Assembly (NCBI GenBank): GCA_003511125.1 | Contig: DOJV01000007.1 | Location: forward strand, 1 to 18,635 | Source: Candidatus Uhrbacteria bacterium | Lineage (GTDB): Bacteria > Patescibacteriota > Patescibacteriia > UBA9934 > GWF2-40-263 | Direction: 5' to 3' | DNA: 18,635 nucleotides | Shown here: positions 13,445-18,635 of the stretch, one piece after another | Numbering within the stretch: the stretch's first letter is position 1 | Layout: each line of letters opens with the position of its first letter | Notes under the pieces: generated by a model | Seen by the model: only the letters and a program-made list of their open reading frames with translations | What the model was told of the DNA's origin: nothing | Database searches by the model: none | Made by a program: the position numbers and the translations under genes

Positions 13445-15001
13445 TTAAAATCTTGGATTATAAATTTCTATTTTTTCCCGGCCAAATTTTTGGATTAATT
13501 TATCCCTGAGTCCGTCGTCGATAAAGTGGCAATAAATTTTACCTTCTACTTTTTGTAATCGACCCAAGTCTTTTAGGTCGGAGCCTCTTATTGATAAATT
13601 ACCGCCGACATGTTGCAAGCTTCCAAGGTCTTCAAGCGACATCGGAAGATCCAGGCTTCCACCAACGAATCTTAGACGATTGAGACTTTTCAGTTGTCTG
13701 CTTTTATCAAGATCCAAAAAACCACCGACATACTCTAAACCGCCAATGTTTTGGGTCTGGCAGGTAAGTTTTACAAAACCACCGACATATTTTAGCTGTT
13801 TAAAATGAGAAAGAGATTCGGTTGATGTAAAATTCCCACCAACATATTTTAAGCGTCTAAATTCTTGTTTGTTTTGCCTGGTGATTTCTAGAGAATCCGC
13901 GACAGCGATTTTTTCACCGGCCTCATCTGTTCGTTTCAGGATCTCTTCGGCCATTTTTTTTCGCGCGTTTTCCGGAAATCTTTCGTTGATTTTTTCTACC
14001 AACCAGTTAAGAGTTTTTTGTTGAGCTTCCGGAAAAACCAACTCGATAATTTGTTTCTGTCTATTTAATTCCTTAAAAATGTCTTCGGTGCCTTTAGGAT
14101 CTAACAACTCTGCTAACCATTCAGCCACCTCCTGATTTTTTATTGTTTTAACCAGAGCTTCGGCTACACGAACCAAAGTTGAACTTTCGATTAATTTTTG
14201 TTCCAACAATTTTAAGAAAGCTTCGGATTCCTGTTCGCTTTCCCGGCTTAGGTTTTTTCTTATTTTTTTTAAAAAATTTTCGATATCATCAAGTGGGGTG
14301 GTTTCAATGGTGTCTTCCCAAGTTTTTTCAAAAGTCATTCGTTGGCCGCGCTCGATTATTTTGTTGACTTCGTGTTTTAAATTTACGATCATTTTGCTGA
14401 TAAATTCTTGGTCACAAACAACGCTGTCTTTGCAGACACCTTGGATTATTCTGATTAGGGGTTCTTGAATTTTTTCCTCTGCAGTATAGAGTACCAAACC
14501 GTTGTCCATTTCTTCATTAAGGGATTTTAAAAACGATCTGATTCTGCTGGAAACAGTTTCGTCAATTTTCGATTTTGAAATTTCGATAATTCGTTTTAGC
14601 TCGGCGCTTATTTTTTCTTCTTCATTCAAATCTTTTTTTAATTTTTCTAACTTTTTGCCTTGGAGCCCGGTGGCCTCGGCGGCGTCGTCAATGTAAGGAC
14701 GCAAATCTTCCAAAAATTGTGGGTTCATTTTTCCTGCTTTCAGGGCCTCGGAAACGCTTTGAAAATATTCAAGAACCGTATCTCTGGCCGCGGAAAAAAT
14801 CATTGATTCTTCGGTAGGAACAACATCATTCGCGCTTTCGCCCAAAATTCCAGTTACGCGTTTTTTAATTCGGCCAAAAGTTCGGCGGGTAGCCAGTGGT
14901 TTACCGGCTGGATCGAGAGTTTCTCTGGAGACGGCTCCTGCTTCTAGTTCATCGTACATTTTTTCCCATTTTTCACCGTATGTTCTCGGTTGTTCTGGCA
15001 T
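13445..15001 (-). CDS. Orphan protein: helical body plus C-terminal VGG-type leucine-rich repeats
   Basis: The protein has 518 residues and no signal peptide or membrane segment. Residues 1-380 are strongly charged and predicted helical, with Lys/Glu-rich stretches that may form coiled coils and two close Cys (VCKDSVVCDQ). From residue about 384 there are five to six repeats of 19-21 residues beginning L[KERQ][YFH]VGG (LKYVGG, LKYVGG, LEYVGG, LRFVGG, LQHVGG, LQKVEG). This pattern fits an LRR-like solenoid. The last 35 residues cap it. I do not know a family with this combination. It is probably a cytoplasmic protein-binding scaffold; this is inference. The ATG at 15001 follows a TATAAT box with a leader of about 25-30 bases and no Shine-Dalgarno site. 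It is convergent with hflX. Confidence 0.8.
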   Translation of the reverse strand: MPEQPRTYGEKWEKMYDELEAGAVSRETLDPAGKPLATRRTFGRIKKRVTGILGESANDVVPTEESMIFSAARDTVLEYFQSVSEALKAGKMNPQFLEDLRPYIDDAAEATGLQGKKLEKLKKDLNEEEKISAELKRIIEISKSKIDETVSSRIRSFLKSLNEEMDNGLVLYTAEEKIQEPLIRIIQGVCKDSVVCDQEFISKMIVNLKHEVNKIIERGQRMTFEKTWEDTIETTPLDDIENFLKKIRKNLSRESEQESEAFLKLLEQKLIESSTLVRVAEALVKTIKNQEVAEWLAELLDPKGTEDIFKELNRQKQIIELVFPEAQQKTLNWLVEKINERFPENARKKMAEEILKRTDEAGEKIAVADSLEITRQNKQEFRRLKYVGGNFTSTESLSHFKQLKYVGGFVKLTCQTQNIGGLEYVGGFLDLDKSRQLKSLNRLRFVGGSLDLPMSLEDLGSLQHVGGNLSIRGSDLKDLGRLQKVEGKIYCHFIDDGLRDKLIQKFGREKIEIYNPRF

Positions 15002-15030
15002 ACTTAAAAGGTTTAAATTTTATCCTCTAG

Positions 15031-15060
15031 ATTATACCTATTTTTAAATTATTTTAACAA
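15031..15060 (-). promoter_or_regulatory. Promoter of the VGG-repeat gene
   Basis: On the minus strand TTGTTA (15055-15060), 18 bases, then TATAAT (15031-15036). The ATG is about 30 bases downstream. Confidence 0.55.
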
Positions 15061-15270
15061 TCAAAAAACCGAAATCGTCGGTGAGATTGCTCCAACTCCG
15101 CCGCCGCCTTTCCAGGCACCGGCCGTGGCCACCGCGGTGGTAATAGTCCAAATAAGCCAAGTAAAAGCATGCGGCCGGACGCGGCCAAAAAACGTGCTCC
15201 ATAGGTATGGTATGTGGGCCGACAGAGCACAAACAGAAGATAAAATACTAAAAATAATTTTCAGATTCAT
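15061..15270 (-). pseudogene. Truncated small membrane protein gene
   Basis: The 69-residue reading starts with a hydrophobic helix. It then has HIPYLWSTFFGRVRPHAFTW and LIWTITTAVATAGAWKGGGG, a pattern I associate with the N-terminal third of PQ-loop-like membrane proteins of about 200 residues (IPYLW..G..RPH.FTWLIW). It stops abruptly after the second helix, and no continuation is found in other frames before the promoter at 15031. I therefore read it as a 3'-truncated remnant. A TATAAA box (15285-15290) lies 14 bases before the ATG. A short functional peptide cannot be excluded. Confidence 0.5.
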
Positions 15271-15344
15271 AATCTTGCTTTGATTTTATAACTTTTTGAG
15301 GTTTTGGAGAAATTTAGGTTTTTTGTTTAACTTGCCAGCGATCC

Positions 15345-15373
15345 TTGACAAAACCTTAAAAACACGCTACTCT
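15345..15373 (+). promoter_or_regulatory. Sigma-70-type promoter of the GC-rich membrane gene
   Basis: TTGACA (15345-15350), exactly 17 bases, then TACTCT (15368-15373). It leads to a 110-base leader before the ATG at 15491. It is divergent from the truncated gene at 15270. Confidence 0.7.
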
Positions 15374-15424
15374 AAGCAGTAAAATTCACGACTTTCTTTT
15401 AGGTTTTTTTAGTCAGAAATTTAA

Positions 15425-15470
15425 AAGAAGGTCGCGATTTTCCACCTTCTTCCTCGCCGCGTTGGTGAGG
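15425..15470 (+). promoter_or_regulatory. Structured leader with two hairpins
   Basis: AAGAAGGT (15425-15432) pairs with ACCTTCTT (15444-15451). CCTCGCC (15452-15458) pairs with GGTGAGG (15464-15470). The real ribosome site GAGG (15482-15485) has the same GTGAGG sequence as the second arm, so CCTC at 15452 could pair with either. A switch is possible but unproven. Confidence 0.35.
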
Positions 15471-15490
15471 AGAGAATTCGTGAGGTGTTC

Positions 15491-16048
15491 ATGTTTCCGA
15501 TCATCATGTCTGTCGCTGCCGGTCTCTTCATCCTCGCCGCCGCCCTCTGGTTCGCCTGGCCCTTCATGGACCGGGCCAACCAGCGGCTCGAGAAGAAGCT
15601 GCGGGCCGAGGGTGATGGTGTGTATCGGCGAGCGATGGATGATTACAGCTACGAAAGCGATGTCCGCTGGCGGCACATCTGCAACACGATCGTCGATACC
15701 GTGTTGACAGCTGGGCTCGCCTGGGTGCTCGCCGCCTTCTTCCACCTGCAGGTGCTGAAGACAATCGGCCTGGCCTCGGCAAGTGTCGTCGCCTTCCACC
15801 TGTTCATCCTGCCCTTCGTGGTCTTCTTCCTTGCGAGGCGGAAGCAGGTGCAGGGCTGGTGGCGGGCGCCGCTCTTCATCTTCTTTGGAACCAACCCCGT
15901 CAAGTGGTACACGACCATCACCCGCGATTACAGTTGTGGGTTCCTGGATCGGTGTCGCTACTCCCACCTCCTCACCATTGTCCAGATGATCATGATCTGG
16001 CGCAATGGTGACGACGACGGGCACGAAGAATGGGGCGGCGGCAACTAG
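15491..16048 (+). CDS. Hypothetical three-helix membrane protein
   Basis: The protein has 185 residues with three hydrophobic helices, at about 3-25, 66-90 and 93-118. Between helices 1 and 2 is a charged stretch of about 40 residues (RLEKKLRAEGD, RRAMDDYSYESD). The C-terminal 65 residues contain aromatic patches (QGWWRAPLFIFFGTNP) and end in an acidic, Gly-rich tail. I do not recognise a family. The ATG at 15491 is preceded by GAGG with 5 bases spacing; a GTG two codons upstream overlaps that site and is less likely. Base use is GC-rich, unlike the neighbouring genes. The unit has its own promoter (15345), leader and terminator, so it is expressed alone. Confidence 0.72.
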   Translation: MFPIIMSVAAGLFILAAALWFAWPFMDRANQRLEKKLRAEGDGVYRRAMDDYSYESDVRWRHICNTIVDTVLTAGLAWVLAAFFHLQVLKTIGLASASVVAFHLFILPFVVFFLARRKQVQGWWRAPLFIFFGTNPVKWYTTITRDYSCGFLDRCRYSHLLTIVQMIMIWRNGDDDGHEEWGGGN

Positions 16049-16080
16049 CAGCCCCCCCCCAAACCACCTCTCGCCTCAAC

Positions 16081-16110
16081 ACACCGCCCCATCCCGTGGG
16101 CGGTGTTTTT
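16081..16110 (+). terminator. Intrinsic terminator
   Basis: ACACCGCCC (16081-16089) pairs perfectly with GGGCGGTGT (16098-16106), followed by T. It lies 30 bases after the membrane gene; a run of nine C (16052-16060) precedes it. Confidence 0.85.
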
Positions 16111-16118
16111 CGTTTGTA

Positions 16119-16147
16119 TTGACTTTTGTCTTTGTTTCTTGTGGTTT
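16119..16147 (+). promoter_or_regulatory. Possible weak promoter
   Basis: TTGACT (16119-16124) is close to the -35 consensus, but the -10 position 17 bases on reads TGGTTT, which is poor. It would drive the unit starting at 16193. Confidence 0.25.
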
Positions 16148-16192
16148 TTGGTTGGTTATCTCGAACAACTGTCAAAGAACTGGAGGAACAAG

Positions 16193-16684
16193 GTGTTGTC
16201 TGTCTCTGCTCTTGTGTCGAGGCTTCGTGATGAAATTGGTGAGTTTCGTTTCTGGTTTTTGTTCAGAACTGACAATTTCTGGCGTATCTGCAGACTCTGC
16301 GACTTTCTGCTGTTGGAGGATTTGCCGAAATAGATTGCTGTCGGCGATCGGAGATTCGAGTGCATCTATTTCGATCGAGATGGTGCCGTTCGGATCGGAG
16401 ATGGCGAGACTGTCTCTTGTGCTGGTTCCGCCTTTCCGGGAACAGACGAAGAGACTGGCAGGTTCCTTCACACCAACCAGGCCAGTATTCCTGCGGGGAT
16501 GCAGGGATGCGTTATCTTTGTCTTCCCTCGGTGGCGCAATGGTCCTGACATGTGCGTTTTAAAGATGCATTTTGGGAGCGGGTGGTATTTCGAGCGTTAT
16601 CGACTTCGTGAAAATGGCAAGCTCGACCTGGATTCTCGCATGGAATACAAATGCCTTGGTTGTCTACTTCGTTTGGTAGAATAA
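16193..16684 (+). pseudogene. Orphan gene interrupted by one in-frame TAG
   Basis: A GTG at 16193 has GGAGG (16182-16186) 6 bases upstream. It opens a frame of 46 codons that reaches TAG at 16331-16333 after DFLLLEDLPK. The same frame then continues without any stop for 116 codons to TAA at 16682, followed by a terminator. Read through, the product would be 163 residues. It has an Arg/Phe/Trp-rich N-terminal part (EIGEFRFWFLFRTDNFWRIC) and a beta-rich C-terminal part (RRFECIYFDRDGAVRIGDGE, then HFGSGWYFERYRLRENG). A single C-to-T change of CAG (Gln) would produce the TAG. It may be a recent pseudogene, a sequencing error, suppressed amber, or two separate reading frames. No family is recognised. 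Base use and layout match the other GC-rich units. Confidence 0.65.
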
Positions 16685-16699
16685 CTGTTCTTTCTCTAC

Positions 16700-16727
16700 A
16701 CGTGTGCCTTACGGCCACGTTTTTATT
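16700..16727 (+). terminator. Intrinsic terminator
   Basis: ACGTG (16700-16704) and GCC (16706-16708) pair with GGC (16713-16715) and CACGT (16716-16720), with one bulged T, and end in a T run. It follows the interrupted gene by 15 bases. Confidence 0.75.
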
Positions 16728-16746
16728 TAAAACAATCCCCAACCAT

Positions 16747-16770
16747 CCCTATCCCCTATCCCCTAACCCC
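16747..16770 (-). other. Predicted G-quadruplex motif
   Basis: The plus strand has CCC, CCCC, CCCC and CCCC separated by exactly three bases each (TAT, TAT, TAA). On the minus strand this is a strong four-run G-quadruplex pattern. It ends 3 bases before the -10 box of the PEBP gene, occupying the -35 area. Confidence 0.7.
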
Positions 16771-16773
16771 TGA

Positions 16774-16779
16774 TATAAT
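16774..16779 (+). promoter_or_regulatory. -10 box (TATAAT), nearly leaderless
   Basis: A consensus TATAAT ends 8 bases before the ATG at 16788, with no -35 box and no Shine-Dalgarno site. The final bases GCGTATG are the same as before the gene at 8298. Confidence 0.6.
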
Positions 16780-16787
16780 ATCCGCGT

Positions 16788-17219
16788 ATGATTCTTCAAA
16801 GCGTTGACATCAAACCCAACGGCGCCATCCCAGCTCTCCACACCTGCGATGGCGCCAATGTCTCTCCTCATCTCGAGTGGAGCGAAGTTCCCGGTGGTAC
16901 AAAAAGTTTTGCCCTATCCTGTTTTGATCCTGATTCGCCGTCCGGAAATTTTTTGCATTGGTTGGTGGTGAACATTCCGGCAGACAAACGCGATTTTTCG
17001 CAAGGTGGTAAAACCGGCGGCGATGATTTAAAAAATGATTTCGGCGGCCGTGGTTGGGGCGGGCCTTGTCCAATGAAGGGAACTCACAAGTACGTTTTTA
17101 CTCTTTACGCTTTGAACACTGAACGGCTTGAAAATATTACAAAAGAAAATTTTGTTGCTGTTGTTGAACAGAAGATGTTGGATAAAGCAGAACTCATTGG
17201 AAAATATCGGAGGAAATAA
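16788..17219 (+). CDS. YbhB/YbcL family PEBP-like protein
   Basis: The protein has 143 residues, slightly short for the phosphatidylethanolamine-binding/Raf kinase inhibitor-like family, whose bacterial members have unclear roles. The family motifs are clear: DPDSPSGNFLHWLVVNIP (47-64, with the ligand-site Asp and His57) and GGPCPMKGTHKYVFTLYAL (91-109). There is no signal peptide, so it is cytoplasmic. The ATG at 16788 lies directly after a TATAAT box. The kinase gene starts 5 bases after its stop, and a GGAGG inside the last codons (17209-17213) may serve that gene. PEBP, kinase and LOG-family genes probably form one transcript. Confidence 0.93.
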   Translation: MILQSVDIKPNGAIPALHTCDGANVSPHLEWSEVPGGTKSFALSCFDPDSPSGNFLHWLVVNIPADKRDFSQGGKTGGDDLKNDFGGRGWGGPCPMKGTHKYVFTLYALNTERLENITKENFVAVVEQKMLDKAELIGKYRRK

Positions 17220-17224
17220 AAAAT

Positions 17225-17806
17225 ATGACCCCATTCCTTATCGGTTTATCCGGAATTTCCGGTGCTGGCAAATCGACTTTGGTCGAGCATCTTGAAAGGC
17301 AAGGGGGAATCAAACGTTTTCGTTTCGACGCTTATTATAAAGATGAATTCGAGTGTCCAAAAATCGGCGAACGAGCGCATTGGGATTTGCCCGAGAGTTT
17401 GCATTTGGACCAGGCCTACGAGGCCCTTTGCGAGTTGAAGCAGGGAAATGAAATTTGGTTGCCGCTTTATAGTCGAAAAGAAAATAAACGCGTCGGGCGA
17501 ACAATTTATGATCCGGCTCCGATAATTTTTGTTGAGGGATTGATGTTGTTTTCCGATAAACGTATTCGCGAGTTGTTTGATCTTCGTCTTTGGTTAGAAG
17601 TTTCCGAGGAAGAAGCATTGCGCCGTCGCTTACTTCGTCAGCCGGATTATGATGTTGAATATCACTGGCGAGTCGCGGCGCCTTCTGCCAGAGAATTTTC
17701 CGTGCCATATCGTTCCGCGGCGCACACGATAATAGACGGCTCGGGACCGTTTCCTGATGTGGCAGATCAAACCGATAAAATTCTTCATCAATATTTGAAA
17801 ATTTAA
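17225..17806 (+). CDS. Uridine kinase-like P-loop nucleoside kinase
   Basis: The protein has 193 residues of the uridine kinase/phosphoribulokinase-like P-loop family, which phosphorylates nucleosides or small metabolites with ATP. The Walker A motif is GISGAGKS (10-17). FRFDAYYKDE follows with the substrate-site Asp typical of uridine kinases. PIIFVEGLMLF is the Walker B-like strand, and RRRLLRQ (in EEALRRRLLRQPDYD) is the lid helix. It is a little shorter than Udk (about 210), and the specific substrate cannot be assigned. It starts 5 bases after the PEBP gene, with a GGAGG 11 bases upstream, and ends 6 bases before the LOG gene, so it is likely in the same operon. Confidence 0.86.
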   Translation: MTPFLIGLSGISGAGKSTLVEHLERQGGIKRFRFDAYYKDEFECPKIGERAHWDLPESLHLDQAYEALCELKQGNEIWLPLYSRKENKRVGRTIYDPAPIIFVEGLMLFSDKRIRELFDLRLWLEVSEEEALRRRLLRQPDYDVEYHWRVAAPSAREFSVPYRSAAHTIIDGSGPFPDVADQTDKILHQYLKI

Positions 17807-17812
17807 AATCAT

Positions 17813-18523
17813 ATGAAAACACAAAAAAAAATCTGCAAAAACGGCAATTGCCGTTTTCCGAGTCTTCATAACGAACCGGCCGTACCGGGCATGTCAGAAA
17901 TAACTTGGCGGATTTTTCGGATCATGGCCGAGTTTGTCGAAGGTTTCCAATTTCTTTCCGAAACCAGCCGCGAGGTGACGATTTTTGGTTCGGCTCGAAC
18001 ACACGAAAGTGATCGTTGGTATAAAGAAGCCGTCAAACTCGGGCGACTTTTGGCCAAAAATAAGTTTACGGTTATCACCGGCGGCGGTCCGGGGATTATG
18101 GAGGCTGGAAATAAAGGGGCTTTTGAAGAGGGTGGAGAATCGATTGGTTTGAATATACAATTACCCTTGGAACAGCGAACCAACCCTTATGTAAAAACCG
18201 GTCGAGCGTTCCATTATTTTTTCACTCGCAAGGTTATGATGGCGGCTTCGGCTCAGGCTTATGTGTTTTTTCCCGGCGGTTTCGGAACCTTAGATGAATT
18301 TATGGAAATGGTTGTTTTAATTCAAACCGGCAAAGCTCAAAAAGTGCCGATGGTTTGCGTTGGTCGCGATTTTTGGACGCCATTATTTGACTGGGTCCAG
18401 AAAGTTGTTTGCGAAAAGTACGGCGCGATCAGTGAGATCGACACAAAGCTTTATCGGGTTGTTGATACGGCAGAGGAGGCGTTTGCTTTTATTAAGGATT
18501 CGAAGGAGAGAACTATTTTTTAA
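17813..18523 (+). CDS. LOG family protein (TIGR00730-type Rossmann fold)
   Basis: The protein has 236 residues. LOG enzymes are phosphoribohydrolases that release free base from nucleoside 5'-monophosphates; bacterial members are often annotated as putative lysine decarboxylases, which is outdated. GGGPGIMEAGNKGA (90-103) and PGGFGTLDE (154-162) are the two diagnostic motifs, and the catalytic Glu and Arg lie within them and nearby (FTRKVMM). An N-terminal extension of about 27 residues contains CKNGNC, a possible metal or structural motif. A later start at the ATG at 17891 (MSEITW) would remove it. The first 15 codons hold a perfect terminator-like palindrome. No Shine-Dalgarno site precedes 17813. 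Confidence 0.9.
   Translation: MKTQKKICKNGNCRFPSLHNEPAVPGMSEITWRIFRIMAEFVEGFQFLSETSREVTIFGSARTHESDRWYKEAVKLGRLLAKNKFTVITGGGPGIMEAGNKGAFEEGGESIGLNIQLPLEQRTNPYVKTGRAFHYFFTRKVMMAASAQAYVFFPGGFGTLDEFMEMVVLIQTGKAQKVPMVCVGRDFWTPLFDWVQKVVCEKYGAISEIDTKLYRVVDTAEEAFAFIKDSKERTIF
17838..17857. repeat. Perfect 20-bp palindrome inside the LOG gene 5' end
   Basis: AAAACGGCAATTGCCGTTTT is fully self-complementary and lies at codons 9-15. It resembles the AAAACGGCC hairpin of module 2. It could terminate or attenuate transcription between the kinase and LOG genes, or support the later start at 17891. Confidence 0.6.
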
Positions 18524-18530
18524 TAGGGTT

Positions 18531-18563
18531 ACGAATTACGAATTTTTACACGAATTCACGAAT
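18531..18563. repeat. ACGAAT short-motif cluster
   Basis: ACGAAT occurs at 18531, 18538, 18550 and 18558, with a degenerate ACGACT at 18566. The cluster fills the gap between the LOG gene and the next start. Clusters of such a 6-mer may be protein-binding sites or decayed repeats. Confidence 0.6.
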
Positions 18564-18572
18564 CAACGACTT

Positions 18573-18635
18573 ATGGATTCAAAAAAAATAATTAAAAGAT
18601 CTGATTTAGTTTTACCAGATTTGAGTGGCTTTGTT
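18573..18635 (+). CDS. Start of a further gene, cut by the window end
   Basis: The ATG at 18573 opens a frame of 21 codons that reaches the end of the window without a stop (MDSKKIIKRSDLVLPDLSGF and on). It follows the ACGAAT cluster by 10 bases, on the same strand as the LOG gene. The fragment is too short to identify. No Shine-Dalgarno site is present, which matches the host-style genes here. Confidence 0.45.
   Translation, partial: MDSKKIIKRSDLVLPDLSGFV

Noticed and set aside
15413..16024. 203-codon minus-strand frame
   Set aside because: It is antisense to the membrane protein at 15491 and has an improbable Glu/Pro/His-rich composition. The plus strand has promoter, ribosome site and terminator.
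1..18635. tRNA, rRNA or alternative genetic code
   Set aside because: No tRNA cloverleaf or rRNA segment was recognised by eye. Genes end normally at TGA, TAG and TAA, so the UGA-as-Gly code of some CPR groups is not supported.

Overview
The window looks like a chromosomal segment of a small-genome bacterium, most likely a member of the Candidate Phyla Radiation (Patescibacteria, Parcubacteria-like). This is inferred from gene content and style, not from a marker gene. There are short intergenic gaps, many host genes without a Shine-Dalgarno site, some -10 boxes only 8-9 bases before the ATG, a KamA-like radical SAM enzyme, a divergent NRAMP transporter, small orphan membrane proteins and a repeat protein with no clear family. 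TGA and TAG both end genes here, so the code appears standard. No rRNA, tRNA or CRISPR array was seen.

Layout. 1-1143: the 3' part of an ISL3/ISAon1-type transposase abuts a radical SAM/SPASM protein that has lost its radical SAM half. 1191-2802: a RhuM-Fic fusion followed by an unknown helical protein. 2951-3111: a composite palindromic repeat. 3129-6162 (minus strand): NRAMP-like transporter, RAYT (REP-type Y1 transposase) with a nearby palindromic element, and rlmN. 6222-8259: a self-contained, GC-rich three-gene operon (two membrane-anchored cysteine-hydrolase-like proteins, the second a clear CHAP domain, plus a small membrane protein) with its own promoter and terminator. 8281-10767: a secreted beta-propeller/calcium-motif protein and an exported protein with possible deacetylase-like features. 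10770-11785: KamA-family aminomutase whose -10 box lies in the loop of a perfect inverted repeat. 11786-12276: an intergenic region with three paired-hairpin modules, one holding a 50-bp perfect palindrome. 12277-13377: hflX. 13445-15001 (minus): an orphan protein ending in VGG-type repeats. 15061-15270 (minus): a truncated membrane gene. 15345-16727: two more GC-rich units, the second interrupted by an in-frame TAG. 16774-18523: PEBP-family protein, uridine-kinase-like protein and LOG-family protein. A further gene starts at 18573 and runs off the end.

The main pattern across the window is two gene styles side by side. Host-style genes (fic, rlmN, kamA-like, hflX, PEBP, LOG and others) have moderate GC and mostly no Shine-Dalgarno site. 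The cassette-style units (6305-8201, 15491-16048, 16193-16684) are GC-rich and have GGAGG/GAGG sites 5-7 bases before the start. They have TTGACA-like promoters (weak for the last) and compact intrinsic terminators, and they encode membrane, exported or orphan proteins. The SPASM fragment (490-1143) resembles them in composition. This suggests acquired expression units or a separately evolving gene class. The tandem CHAP/CHAP-like operon is the best candidate for an undescribed functional system, and the RAYT/palindrome pair and the paired-hairpin region are the most interesting non-coding structures.
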